Source: Bacillus sp. EB600 | GTDB lineage: Bacteria > Bacillota > Bacilli > Bacillales > Cytobacillaceae | Direction of reading: 5' to 3' | NCBI RefSeq assembly: GCF_024494385.1 | Contig: NZ_JAEVLT010000002.1 | Span: 293,012-357,011, forward strand | Length of the DNA stretch: 64,000 nt | In this document: in pieces, positions 36,176-45,023 of the stretch | Numbering within the stretch: the first letter of the stretch is position 1 | How the letters are laid out: each line of letters begins with the position of its first letter | The notes under the pieces: generated by a model | The model's input: the letters and a program-made list of their open reading frames with translations, nothing else | What the model was told of the DNA's origin: nothing | The model's database searches: none | Program-made: the position numbers and the translations under genes

Positions 36176-37426
36176 TTACACTGTGACTGCCTGCTGAAAT
36201 ATCGGATAGGCATCACAAATCGATTTAGTGGTTTCCTTTGCTTTTTCAAGCACTGCTTCGTCCCCTTTACTCTTCAGAACAGCCGCAATAACTTTTCCGA
36301 TTTTCACCATTTCATCCTGCTTCATGCCGCGAGTCGTTAAAGCGGCTGTTCCCATCCGGATACCACTTGTAACAAACGGCTTTTCCGGGTCATATGGAAT
36401 CGTATTTTTATTTACAGTAATGCCTGCTTCTTCTAATAATTTCTCTGCTACTTTTCCGGTTAAATTCCACGGACGTAAATCTAATAGAACGATATGATTA
36501 TCTGTTCCACCAGAAACAAGGGCTGCACCTTCATTTTTTAATGTTTCGCCAAGTGTTGATGCATTTGCAATGACCTGTTTTGCATATTCCTTAAAGCTTG
36601 GCTGCAATGCTTCGTTGAAAGCAACCGCCTTAGCTGCAATGATATGCATAAGCGGGCCGCCTTGAATTCCCGGGAACACTGATTTATTAATCGCTTTACT
36701 GATTTCTTCATCATTGGTTAAAATAATGCCGCCGCGCGGGCCTCTTAACGTTTTATGCGTAGTGCTCGTGACAACATCTGCATATGGAACTGGCGATGGA
36801 TGAAGTCCAGCTGCAACAAGCCCGGCAATATGTGCCATATCCACCATGAATTTTGCGCCAACTTGATCAGCAATTTGTCTGAAGCGAGCGAAATCAATCT
36901 TTCTAGGGTAAGCACTTGCCCCCGCAATAATCAATTTTGGTTTTTCCTTTTTGGCGATCGCTTCCAATTCTTCGTAGTCGATCATTTGAGTATCCTCTCT
37001 AACACCATAGGACACAACTTCAAACCATTTTCCAGAAACACTTACAGGGCTTCCGTGAGTTAAATGTCCACCTTGCGAAAGGTTCATCCCCATCACTTTA
37101 TCACCAGGCTGGAGCAGAGCGAAAAATACAGCAAAGTTTGCTTGTGCACCTGAGTGTGGCTGAACATTGGCATATTTGGCGCCAAACAGCTGAGTGAGGC
37201 GGTCAATGGCTGTTTGTTCCGCCACATCAACAAATTCACATCCACCATAGTAGCGCTTCCCAGGGTAGCCTTCTGCATATTTATTCGTCATCACACTTCC
37301 CATTGCTTCTAGCACATCTTGGCTTACGAAGTTTTCAGATGCGATCAACTCCAAGGTTTGTAGCTGGCGATTTTGCTCTTTCTTAATTGCTTCAAAAATA
37401 GTTGAGTCATTTTGTTGTAATCCCAT
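36176..37426 (-). CDS. glyA: Serine hydroxymethyltransferase
   Basis: A 416-residue PLP enzyme interconverting glycine plus methylene-THF with serine. The PLP lysine is K225 in [15 protein letters not shown]. Other motifs are [13 protein letters not shown] and HGSPVSVSG. The start ATG 37426 follows AAGGAGGAG. It is the first gene behind the RS2 glycine riboswitch. Because most Bacillus carry glyA next to upp, this may be a second, catabolic copy; that inference needs the rest of the genome. Confidence 0.96.
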   Translation of the reverse strand: MGLQQNDSTIFEAIKKEQNRQLQTLELIASENFVSQDVLEAMGSVMTNKYAEGYPGKRYYGGCEFVDVAEQTAIDRLTQLFGAKYANVQPHSGAQANFAVFFALLQPGDKVMGMNLSQGGHLTHGSPVSVSGKWFEVVSYGVREDTQMIDYEELEAIAKKEKPKLIIAGASAYPRKIDFARFRQIADQVGAKFMVDMAHIAGLVAAGLHPSPVPYADVVTSTTHKTLRGPRGGIILTNDEEISKAINKSVFPGIQGGPLMHIIAAKAVAFNEALQPSFKEYAKQVIANASTLGETLKNEGAALVSGGTDNHIVLLDLRPWNLTGKVAEKLLEEAGITVNKNTIPYDPEKPFVTSGIRMGTAALTTRGMKQDEMVKIGKVIAAVLKSKGDEAVLEKAKETTKSICDAYPIFQQAVTV

Positions 37427-37499
37427 TCCTACTCCTCCTTGAAATATGGTTTAAACTACCCCTTGATGTGTTATAACGAAACACTGCTTTTTTGCACGC

Positions 37500-37730
37500 A
37501 AAAAAGGACAGTAGAAGGGTAGCTTTTAAAGCATTTTTCCCTTCTCTGTCCTTTTACCTGAGAGTTTAGTTCCGTTTAGAACCTTCCCCTTTGGTGGCAT
37601 AACTTTATACGCGCTCTCCAGAGTTGCGTCCAGTTGTGGTTCCATCTACCTGAGAGATTTATTCCAAGGGTTTTTTTGGAACTTGCTCCTTCGGTGGCTT
37701 GTAAAAAAATTGCGCTCTCCCACAACCGTC
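37500..37730 (-). promoter_or_regulatory. Tandem glycine riboswitch upstream of glyA (RS2)
   Basis: Same architecture as RS1: two aptamers with GCCACC-x-AAGG-x-G and CTCTCAGGTA blocks. The terminator pairs AAAAGGACAGAGAAGGG (37539-37555) with CCCTTCTACTGTCCTTTTT (37501-37519). The inter-aptamer segment from CGCTCTCCAGAG to CTACCTGAGAGA is essentially identical to RS1, implying recent duplication. Confidence 0.96.
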
Positions 37731-37756
37731 ATCCGCTCTATTCATTTGTTGTTTTC

Positions 37757-37785
37757 AGAATAATCGTTAATGGAATCAAAGTCAA
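37757..37785 (-). promoter_or_regulatory. Sigma-A promoter of the glyA-sda-gcv operon
   Basis: On the minus strand -35 TTGACT (37780-37785), 17-nt spacer, -10 TATTCT (37757-37762), about 30 nt upstream of the first glycine aptamer. Confidence 0.65.
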
Positions 37786-37843
37786 GCTTTTTTAAGTTTT
37801 TTTTGAAAACGGTAACAATAGCGGCTATATCAGACATCTTCGC

Positions 37844-39232
37844 TTAATTTCCTGCTATCTTTTCCTGACTCACTTGCTCTTCCTGGCCTGCCTTCATATT
37901 CCGTATTTTATAAATGGCAATTAGCACAATAAACCAGACAGGAGTTACAAACAAAGCAACACGAGTATCTTCCGCAAGGCCAAGCACGACAAGAACGAAA
38001 GCTAAGAAAGCTAGGATCAGGTAATTCGAAAATGGATAAAGCGGCATTTTAAATTTGTTGACTTTTGCCAAATCCGGTCTTGTTTTCCGGTATTTTAAAT
38101 GGCTGATGGCAGTAATGCCCCAAATAAAGATGAAACATACTGTAGAAATACTTGTAATGAGTGTAAATACTCCTTCAGGCATTATATAGTTTAAAATAAC
38201 AGCAACAAGAATGACAGCACTTGAAAAGAATAACGCATTAGAAGGTACTTTACGTGTTGTAAGTTTGGTAAATGGTGCAGGTGCATTTTTATCTTTAGCA
38301 AGTGAGAATACCATCCGGCTTGTACTGAAGACGGCGCTGTTACATGCTGAAGCTGCGGATGTGAGCACAACAAAATTGACAATACCGGCAGCAGCTGCGA
38401 TCCCAACCGCTACGAAGACTTGGACAAATGGACTTTTTGCCGGATTTATGGCATTCCATGGATAAATACTCATTATGACTAATAGCGCGCCAAGATAGAA
38501 AATAAAAACTCGAATTGGGATATTATTGATTGCTTTTGGGATAACTTTTTCCGGGTCTTTTGTTTCACCTGCAGTAAGTCCTACAAGTTCAATACCTGTA
38601 AACGCAAACACCACCATCTGGAATGAGAGAATAAACCCGCCTATGCCATTAGGAAATAAGCCGCCATGACTCCATAAGTTCGTGAAGCTAGATGGACCTG
38701 AATTGGTGGAAAAGCCTTTAATAATCATAAAAATACCAACGAAAATGAGTCCCAGGATCGCGATAACTTTAACTAATGCAAACCAAAATTCCATTTCACC
38801 AAAAAGTTTAACCGTTGTAAGGTTCATAATTAACAAAATAACAAGTGCAATTAATCCAGGCATCCACTGTGGTACATTAGGAAGCCAATATTGGGTATAG
38901 AGTCCAACTGCTGTTAAATCAGCCATAGCAATTGAAACCCAGCAGAACCAGTAGGTCCAGCCCGTGACAAATGCTGCCATATTACCTAAATAGTCTCTAA
39001 CAAAGTCAACAAAAGAATGATAGTTCAAATTAGTTAAGAGCAGTTCGCCAAGTGCGCGCATGATTAAGAAACAGATTACCCCTGTAATCAGGTAAGCAAA
39101 TAAAATCGAAGGTCCTGCCAAATGTATAGATTTTCCAGCACCAAGAAATAATCCTGTTCCAATTGCCCCACCAATAGCGATTAATTGTACGTGCCTGTTT
39201 TTTAGGCCTCTTTCCAATTTTTGTTCCTTCAT
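37844..39232 (-). CDS. cycA: D-serine/D-alanine/glycine:H+ symporter (CycA-like)
   Basis: A 462-residue amino acid permease of the APC superfamily with 12 helices. The N-terminal RHVQLIAIGGAIGTGLFLG motif, the TGWTYWFCWV region and FVVLTSAASACNSAVFSTSRM closely follow what I remember of E. coli CycA, which imports glycine, D-alanine and D-serine. Start ATG 39232 follows AGAGAGGG. The gene sits between glycine riboswitches RS3 and RS2, supporting glycine as substrate. No clear terminator separates it from the glyA promoter downstream. Confidence 0.88.
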   Translation of the reverse strand: MKEQKLERGLKNRHVQLIAIGGAIGTGLFLGAGKSIHLAGPSILFAYLITGVICFLIMRALGELLLTNLNYHSFVDFVRDYLGNMAAFVTGWTYWFCWVSIAMADLTAVGLYTQYWLPNVPQWMPGLIALVILLIMNLTTVKLFGEMEFWFALVKVIAILGLIFVGIFMIIKGFSTNSGPSSFTNLWSHGGLFPNGIGGFILSFQMVVFAFTGIELVGLTAGETKDPEKVIPKAINNIPIRVFIFYLGALLVIMSIYPWNAINPAKSPFVQVFVAVGIAAAAGIVNFVVLTSAASACNSAVFSTSRMVFSLAKDKNAPAPFTKLTTRKVPSNALFFSSAVILVAVILNYIMPEGVFTLITSISTVCFIFIWGITAISHLKYRKTRPDLAKVNKFKMPLYPFSNYLILAFLAFVLVVLGLAEDTRVALFVTPVWFIVLIAIYKIRNMKAGQEEQVSQEKIAGN

Positions 39233-39899
39233 ATAATTCCCTCTCTCTACTAGTTTTGTATGCTCTATTTTGACTATTGTGAATATTCTAGAGGCAGGAT
39301 CTATGTTGAATATTTGATAGTAAATCCAATAAAGACTTTACACGATTACTCAACCGGCAGAAAAAATTACTTGCATTCTGTAAAATATCAGGCTGTTTTT
39401 GAATTTACATTATTTGATTTAACTTTTTTCAGGAGTAACAAGACTAAAAATAACTGTTATGACAACATTTATCATTAAAGCAAGGGTGCCAGTATTTAAA
39501 TCTTAAATGACTTACGGGAGCGATGGAAACAATGTTGCGATCCTGAGTAAGAGTAATATAGGCCACAGTGAGCACTCCGAAAATCATCTCTGTAACTGCA
39601 CCTGCTTTTGTCACAAAGTTTTTTTTACGAATATAGAGATAATTCTGATGCAAAGGTTTCTACAAAAGTAACTTGTGGGTTTTGTCAAATTTTTTGCACT
39701 ATTCCCGTAAATATTGCCTCATACTAATATCGTTTCTTTACTCGATTCCTACTCCTCCTTTTTTTTAATGCGCTAAATCCCCTCAGCATATTAAGGTCCA
39801 TATAATAGAATTTGTTGATGATAACTGCTATATACATGGCTAAATGCTGTTGTTGAACTTAATAGCGCTAAATTTCAGGAATTATTTGTTTGCTACAAC
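39233..39899. other. Gene-poor interval between cycA and glycine riboswitch RS3
   Basis: About 670 nt without a convincing gene. On the minus strand, AAGGAGGAGTAGGAAT at about 39746-39761 repeats exactly the glyA ribosome binding region, but the following codon is ATC not ATG and stops follow. A 69-codon frame (39444-39653, minus) reads VTKAGAVTEMIFGVLTVAYI and vaguely resembles the GA-x-x-GM-x-x-G segment of sodium/solute symporters. I read this as a decayed gene, with low certainty. Confidence 0.35.
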
Positions 39900-40115
39900 A
39901 AAAAAGGACAGAAGAAGGCAGTGTTTCTACCTTCTCTGTCCTTTTACCTGAAAGTTTGTCCCACAAAAAAGCGGATCCCCTTTGGTGGCATATAAAGAAA
40001 TATGCACTCTCCAGAGCTACGTCATGTAATGGTTCCTTTTACCTGAGAGATTTATTCCAAGGATTTTATGGAATTTGCTCCTTCGGCGGCGACATTCGTC
40101 ACTCTCTCCCAATAC
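39900..40115 (-). promoter_or_regulatory. Tandem glycine riboswitch (RS3)
   Basis: On the minus strand GGGAGAGAGTG, GCCGCCGAAGGAGCAA and CTCTCAGGTA mark aptamer 1. GGAGAGTGCAT, GCCACCAAAGGGGA and CTTTCAGGTA mark aptamer 2. AAAAGGACAGAGAAGG pairs with CCTTCTTCTGTCCTTTTT as terminator. It is more diverged than RS1 and RS2. The next intact gene on this strand is cycA, about 670 nt away. Confidence 0.95.
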
Positions 40116-40515
40116 AATCAACCGTAAAATATTCAATTGTTCTTATGTAAAGAATATCTTACTGTAATCTAGAAAACCAGTAACATGTAAGATAATCTAA
40201 CATACACTTTATGATTCCATTACCAGTGCGTTGGAATACATAACTACATCTTCCCTAATCATTCTCCAATTTAGATTGAATGCGCGTGGAGTAATGTTTT
40301 AAAATAGCATCCATTCATAACAAAGTTTGTATACTTTGAAAAGAATGAATTATTCAAATATTGAAAGCGGATTCATAAGTTGATATTCTCACATATTTAC
40401 CCCATTGTCAATCAAATTATGAATAAAATTTAGAATTTTCTGTTTTAAAAAAATATTTGCTAACCATTATTTTCGACTACGAGGATCCAATACTTTGTAA
40501 AAAAAATTATATTGA
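40116..40515. other. AT-rich intergenic region upstream of RS3
   Basis: About 400 nt with no open reading frame of note. I see no second riboswitch, repeat copy or tRNA here. A TATTCT hexamer (minus strand, near 40153) could be the RS3 -10 box, but no good -35 is visible. Confidence 0.4.
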
Positions 40516-40562
40516 AAAACCAATAAAGAATAGCGAAGATGCAGCTATTCTTTATTGGTTTT
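40516..40562. terminator. ytkD terminator overlapping its stop codon
   Basis: A 19-bp perfect stem from AAAACCAATAAAG to GAATAGC and its complement, with a 9-nt loop, containing the ytkD stop (40552-40554). T-rich on both strands. Confidence 0.9.
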
Positions 40563-41025
40563 TCAGTAAGGCTAATCTTTTTATGCATTCCTCGATGACT
40601 TTATCCTTCATAATAAAGCTGTATTCAGGGCTGAATCGCAATTTTAGGATATCTCCATTCACAACAACCGGTCCATCAGTCTCCAGATAGTCGCCTTTTT
40701 CATTTAATTGCTCAACTCGTCCCCAAAACACTGCCTTTACAAAGGTTCCTTTGGGATCTGTTACCCGGTACTCGCCAATTTTCGTAAGTTCGCTTATTTG
40801 AGCACCTGTTTCTTCATAAACCTCACGGTAAGCTGCGTCCTCAAGCGATTCCCCTGCTTCCATTTTACCGCCCGGAAATTCCAATCCCCTCGTTTTATGA
40901 TGTGTTAGAAGCCAATCATCTCCAAATAGGCAAATGACTAGAACATGCCTTGCTTCCTCTTGAAAGGCATGCTGGGAGAAGGATAACTCAACCCTGTTCC
41001 CCGCGATATCTAAAAAAGTTTTCAT
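40552..41025 (-). CDS. ytkD: Nudix nucleoside triphosphatase (YtkD)
   Basis: A 157-residue Nudix hydrolase. The complete Nudix box spans residues 53-75 (G-x5-E59-x7-REVYEETGA). YtkD of B. subtilis is a MutT-like antimutator acting on oxidised (d)NTPs and also hydrolysing canonical NTPs; this role is inferred by similarity. The ribosome binding site is weak (AAGGCGTG). It ends inside a strong terminator. Confidence 0.9.
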   Translation of the reverse strand: MKTFLDIAGNRVELSFSQHAFQEEARHVLVICLFGDDWLLTHHKTRGLEFPGGKMEAGESLEDAAYREVYEETGAQISELTKIGEYRVTDPKGTFVKAVFWGRVEQLNEKGDYLETDGPVVVNGDILKLRFSPEYSFIMKDKVIEECIKRLALLKNQ

Positions 41026-41088
41026 CTTAAATCACGCCTTCACGAATCTTTACTACTTTTATTATAGTCGATTTATAATAGAAAAAGA

Positions 41089-41116
41089 AAAAAGATCCCT
41101 ATCTTTAAAAGATAAG
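41089..41116 (-). terminator. Terminator after the 108-aa hypothetical gene
   Basis: Minus-strand ATCCTTATCTT / AGATAGGGAT stem with a short loop, followed by CTTTTTTC. Confidence 0.75.
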
Positions 41117-41129
41117 GATGCTAAATTGA

Positions 41130-41456
41130 TTAAACATTATTTTCAGGTATAATATTCATACTCTTGATGTGACTTTGAGCTTCTTCATCACCAAGCTTAT
41201 ATAACAATTCGTATACCTTTGCGATTGTTTGGTCATATGCATCATTTTCACGATCATAGTGATATTGAACGTATGGAACATGGGCGCGAAAGAAACTTTG
41301 CCATTCAGTTGCATAGTTTTGATCAAACAATTCACGGAGCTGAATGATTTCCTCATCAGATGCGTGAATTTTATAACTCCATGTCGAACTAGTAGCACTT
41401 TGAGAAATTTCCCCGGTACCTGGGTCTATATAATAAGTTTTTTTTGCGTGCTCCAT
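41130..41456 (-). CDS. Conserved hypothetical protein, 108 aa
   Basis: Start ATG 41456 lies behind AAAAGGGG. The protein opens with KKTYYIDPGTGEISQSATSS and continues with a helical part rich in aromatic residues (WQSFFRAHVPYVQYHYDREN). I recognise it as a recurring small Bacillus protein without known function. No membrane segment, no cysteine and no catalytic motif are visible. It is monocistronic with its own terminator. Confidence 0.7.
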   Translation of the reverse strand: MEHAKKTYYIDPGTGEISQSATSSTWSYKIHASDEEIIQLRELFDQNYATEWQSFFRAHVPYVQYHYDRENDAYDQTIAKVYELLYKLGDEEAQSHIKSMNIIPENNV

Positions 41457-41691
41457 CCTATCATCCCCTTTTACTTATTGCTTCCACAAAAAATAGATTT
41501 TATTCTTAAATCTTTTTTCTTCATTTTTGGATTGAATTATCATAAAATTAAGAAATAACAACTTCTATTCTAAAATCGCTCAGACACTACTTTCATCATT
41601 GCGTAAATCAAATTAGCATATTTTTAAACTTTTAAGGGAATTGAATAGAAAGAAATGAAAAAAATCATTCTAAACAGGAGAGGTGAACGAA

Positions 41692-41949
41692 TTGAAATTA
41701 GTGGATGAACTATTTGATCTGTATCGAAATAAGCTGACAGGCGATGAAGAAGATATTGATATGCTCACTTTCGCTTTTCTTGAAGAAATGTCCCGTGAGG
41801 ATTTATTAGGTATTATTCATGATATGGATGAACAAGAGTTAAATGATCTTGTCGGACTCTATTTAATTGAGAGCTTGAAGGTAAAATTTGCCCAAGAAGA
41901 ATATGGTCAGCGTCGGGCCCATACTTATCATCCAAGAAACATACATTAA
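41692..41949 (+). CDS. Small acidic hypothetical protein, 85 aa
   Basis: I choose TTG 41692 (MKLVDELFDLYRNKL), 6 nt after GAGAGGTG; a GTG three codons earlier overlaps that site. The product is acidic and helical (GDEEDIDMLTFAFLEEMSRED, DMDEQELNDLVGLYL) with a basic, His-rich end (RRAHTYHPRNIH). It may belong to the DUF6154 type (from memory). Function unknown. It is probably monocistronic. Confidence 0.65.
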   Translation: MKLVDELFDLYRNKLTGDEEDIDMLTFAFLEEMSREDLLGIIHDMDEQELNDLVGLYLIESLKVKFAQEEYGQRRAHTYHPRNIH

Positions 41950-42141
41950 CTATAATTTGTACATAGAGTGGAAGCTAATGAACTTAGCTTCCAATTTATC
42001 ATGCCACAAGCTGTTAAAATCGCCAATTGGTCATTGACAGTAGCTACTAATAACATCCCTCCAACCATATTTTCCCCAGCACAATTAAATTAAAACCAGG
42101 ATGTTTTCATGTTACAATAATAGAAAAAAAGGGGGGAAAGA

Positions 42142-42303
42142 ATGTATACCATATTTATAGTCTGTATAGTCATTGTAATCGCCGTTTTACTTTTAAGTGT
42201 TTTGACAACTTCAAAGGCCTATTCCTATAAACATACAGTGGACCCATTAGAAAACAATCCATATGCAGACCAAGAAAAAGACCAAAATAACACTCAAGGG
42301 TAA
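42142..42303 (+). CDS. ytzI: Small membrane protein YtzI
   Basis: A 53-residue protein starting at ATG 42142 behind AAAAAAAGGGGGG. One N-terminal membrane helix (MYTIFIVCIVIVIAVLLLSV) is followed by TTSKAYSYKHTVDPLENNPY and a polar tail. The KAYSYKHTVDPL motif is what I recall of B. subtilis YtzI, a tiny membrane protein of unknown role encoded near luxS. A good terminator follows at once. Confidence 0.8.
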   Translation: MYTIFIVCIVIVIAVLLLSVLTTSKAYSYKHTVDPLENNPYADQEKDQNNTQG

Positions 42304-42305
42304 AA

Positions 42306-42334
42306 AAATCCTATTCAAAAAATGAATAGGATTT
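42306..42334. terminator. ytzI / luxS terminator
   Basis: An 11-bp stem, AAATCCTATTC / GAATAGGATTT, followed by CTTTTT on the plus strand and A/T-rich sequence on the other, so it can serve the convergent luxS too. Confidence 0.88.
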
Positions 42335-42367
42335 CTTTTTAGGAAAATGGTGCTTCCACTTTTGGTT

Positions 42368-42835
42368 TTACGCAAAAATCTGCTTCAACTCTTCATTGCT
42401 GTGTTCCAGCCATGCGCGCATGATTTGCTTTGCCCCTTCTAAATCATGAAGCTTCGCTTGGCCGCATTGAACTTCATTTGCTGCAGGCACTTCGGTTAAT
42501 TGTAGGGCATCCTTCATTGTAGCATCAAGTAAATCAATGATTTCTTCCACAGTCGGTTCCCCGCTGACGACAAGATAAAAGCCTGTTTGGCAACCCATTG
42601 GCGAGATATCGATAATATCAAAGTGTTCCTTTGTGTATTTACGGATCGTATAGGCCAACATATGCTCTAACGCATGGAGCGCAGCAGGTTCCATCGCTTG
42701 TTTATTTGGCTGACAAAATCGAACATCATATTTATTAACAATACCGTCAGTTCCGACCTTATGGACACCGCAATGTCTAACGTAAGGGGCTTTTACAGCA
42801 TTATGATCTAATTCAAAGCTTTCGACAGATGGCAT
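42368..42835 (-). CDS. luxS: S-ribosylhomocysteine lyase
   Basis: A 155-residue LuxS with metal ligands H54, H58 (HALEHM) and C124 ([10 protein letters not shown]), and the catalytic cysteine C82 in PMGCQTGFY. It splits S-ribosylhomocysteine into homocysteine and DPD, the AI-2 precursor, recycling the product of SAM-dependent methylation. Start ATG 42835 follows AAGAGGAGTG. It is monocistronic. Confidence 0.97.
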   Translation of the reverse strand: MPSVESFELDHNAVKAPYVRHCGVHKVGTDGIVNKYDVRFCQPNKQAMEPAALHALEHMLAYTIRKYTKEHFDIIDISPMGCQTGFYLVVSGEPTVEEIIDLLDATMKDALQLTEVPAANEVQCGQAKLHDLEGAKQIMRAWLEHSNEELKQIFA

Positions 42836-42969
42836 TATAAATCACTCCTCTTAACAAATCTATTTTCATCATACCTCAAATCGTTTGTTTTATCATCTTA
42901 ATTAATCATTTTAGACGTTTATCTTCGTTTATGTTATGTTTTAACCAAGATCTAATAAGGAGAAAAATC

Positions 42970-43209
42970 ATGCTTAAAAAAGGACTTATTGCATTTATTC
43001 ATTTTTATCAAATCGTTATTTCACCATTAAAACCGCCCACCTGCCGGTTTTATCCAACATGCTCTCATTATGGATTAGAAGCTGTTCAGCGCTTTGGAGC
43101 ATTAAAAGGCGGCTGGCTTACGATAAAACGAATTTTAAAATGCCATCCCTTCCATCCCGGTGGAGTCGATCCCGTACCGGACAAATGGCAAAAAAAAAAG
43201 GAGCACTAA
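42970..43209 (+). CDS. yidD: Membrane protein insertion efficiency factor YidD (YtjA)
   Basis: Start ATG 42970 ([14 protein letters not shown]) follows ATAAGGAG; the longer frame to 42931 is not supported. The 79-residue protein has the family signature [19 protein letters not shown] and [18 protein letters not shown]. YidD helps insertion of proteins by the YidC insertase. Its stop overlaps that of the convergent carbonic anhydrase gene. Confidence 0.93.
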   Translation: MLKKGLIAFIHFYQIVISPLKPPTCRFYPTCSHYGLEAVQRFGALKGGWLTIKRILKCHPFHPGGVDPVPDKWQKKKEH

Positions 43210-43781
43210 GCTCCATACCCATCTACCACAACATCTAATTTTCCTGTTGCAGGGTCAATAACCAATCCGTGAACGGGAACACCGGATGGCATTAACGGGT
43301 GGTTTTTAATGACAGTAACACTATGCTCTACACTTTCAGAAACATTATCAAAGCCATGCAGCCATTTTTCAAAATCAATTCCAGAGTAACTAAGGGTTTC
43401 AAGTGTTTCCTCTGAAATGCCTCGTTCCTTCATACTTTCAATCATTTGATCTGATTTCAATGCGCTCATTCCACAATCATGGTGGCCGATAACGAATACT
43501 TCATCAGCCTTAAGTTCATAGACGGCAATAAGGATACTCCTCATTACGCTTCCAAATGGATGACTTACAAGAGCACCTGCGTTTTTTACTGTCTTTACGT
43601 CGCCATTGCTTAAATTCATCGATTTAGGCAACAGCTCAAGCAGCCTCGTGTCCATACAGGTTAGAATGACCATCCGCTTTTTAGGAAATTTGGTTGATTC
43701 GTATTTTTTATATTCTTGATTTTCAACAAACTGGTGATTATATTCAAGTATTTCGTTTAATAATGTCAAAGTTTTGGTCAC
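43206..43781 (-). CDS. ytiB: Beta-carbonic anhydrase (YtiB)
   Basis: A 191-residue beta-class carbonic anhydrase with zinc ligands C42, H100 and C103 (TCMDTRL and GHHDCGM) and the D44-R46 dyad. It interconverts CO2 and bicarbonate. The start GTG 43781 is close to GGAAGGGT; a TTG four codons later is an alternative. The gene converges on yidD with overlapping stop codons and no terminator between them. Confidence 0.92.
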   Translation of the reverse strand: MTKTLTLLNEILEYNHQFVENQEYKKYESTKFPKKRMVILTCMDTRLLELLPKSMNLSNGDVKTVKNAGALVSHPFGSVMRSILIAVYELKADEVFVIGHHDCGMSALKSDQMIESMKERGISEETLETLSYSGIDFEKWLHGFDNVSESVEHSVTVIKNHPLMPSGVPVHGLVIDPATGKLDVVVDGYGA

Positions 43782-43913
43782 ACCCTTCCTCGTTCATTCA
43801 TTTATTTTACACTTAAATTTGTAATTGCACAAAAATTTCAGTATTTCTTATTTAAAGCCTGTGCATTAAATTTGATCGTTGATTTCCACTCCGGTCAGCA
43901 ATTTTAACATAGC

Positions 43914-45023
43914 CTATTTAAACACAAATGTCCGTTTTGTTACAAGTACTTTCTGAAGCCGTTTTTCATTGATTTCAAAGCCTATTCCAGGCCCTGCAGG
44001 AACATCTACCCAACCATCTTTCACGGTGACTTCAGGTAAAATAATATCCTGTTCCCAAAACCGACTGGATGCTGAGATATCACCGGGAATTGAGAACCCA
44101 GGCAATGATGCGAGCGCAATATTATGAGCCCGGGAAACCCCAAATTCAATCATGCCGCCGCACCAAACCGATATATTCCTTTCAAAGCAATAATCATGAA
44201 TTCGGATCGCTTCACTAAGCCCCCCAACCCGGCCTATTTTAATGTTGATGATTTTACAACTGCCCAACTCAATCGCCTTACGCGCATCATCGAAGGTAAC
44301 AATACTTTCATCCAAACAAACCGGCGTTTGAATTTCCTTTTGGAGAATAGCATGTTCAATAATATCATCATGGGCAAGCGGCTGTTCGATCATCAACAGC
44401 TCAAATTCATCCAATGCTTTCAAACGATCGATTTCTTTTAAGCTATAGGCCGAGTTCGCATCAGCCATTAGTGCAATATCCGGATAATCACGGCGAATAT
44501 CCCGCAAAAATGTCATGTCCAGCTGAGGATTTATTTTTATTTTGAAGCGCTGATAACCATCCTCTAAATAGCTTTCAATTTGCTTAAGGGCATTTTCGGT
44601 CGAATCGGTCGCAACAACCACCCCAGCTGGGATTCGTTCTTGTGTCCCGCCAATCAATTTTGCGAGAGATTGTTTTTTCCTTTTTGCATACAAATCCCAA
44701 AGTGCAGTTTCAATAGCTGCCTTAGCCATATGATTGCGGCGTACCGAACTAAATAAAGTAGAAACCTCTTCAGGATGCTTGAGCGGATTTTTTTCAAGTA
44801 ATGGGATTAAAAATGAAGTTAACATATGTAAGCTTGTTTCAACTGTCTCCTCTGTGTACCAAGGGGAAGAAAAAGCAACCCCCTCGCCAAACCCAGAAAC
44901 ACCATCCTCATCCCTCACCTCAACAATAATTCCCTCACGGTCTGTAACCGCACCTAAATGAGTAAGAAATGGAGATTTTAACGGCATCCTGATGACGTAA
45001 AGATGAATGGCTGATAGTTTCAT
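43914..45023 (-). CDS. menC: o-Succinylbenzoate synthase
   Basis: A 369-residue enolase-superfamily enzyme that dehydrates SHCHC to o-succinylbenzoate in menaquinone synthesis. Catalytic residues are visible: K161-x-K163 (FKIKINPQ), metal ligands D188, E213 and D238 (DANSAY, EQPL, DESI). The ATG shares one base with the menE stop, so translation is coupled. It is last in the men unit. Confidence 0.95.
   Translation of the reverse strand: MKLSAIHLYVIRMPLKSPFLTHLGAVTDREGIIVEVRDEDGVSGFGEGVAFSSPWYTEETVETSLHMLTSFLIPLLEKNPLKHPEEVSTLFSSVRRNHMAKAAIETALWDLYAKRKKQSLAKLIGGTQERIPAGVVVATDSTENALKQIESYLEDGYQRFKIKINPQLDMTFLRDIRRDYPDIALMADANSAYSLKEIDRLKALDEFELLMIEQPLAHDDIIEHAILQKEIQTPVCLDESIVTFDDARKAIELGSCKIINIKIGRVGGLSEAIRIHDYCFERNISVWCGGMIEFGVSRAHNIALASLPGFSIPGDISASSRFWEQDIILPEVTVKDGWVDVPAGPGIGFEINEKRLQKVLVTKRTFVFK

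Noticed and set aside
39260..39478. Plus-strand 72-codon frame upstream of cycA
   Set aside because: No ribosome binding site, low-complexity AT-driven composition, antisense to the cycA leader.
39890..40150. Plus-strand 86-codon frame over riboswitch RS3
   Set aside because: Same reason: the frame is a by-product of the riboswitch repeat (shared SVLLPESL and DLFQG-like words).
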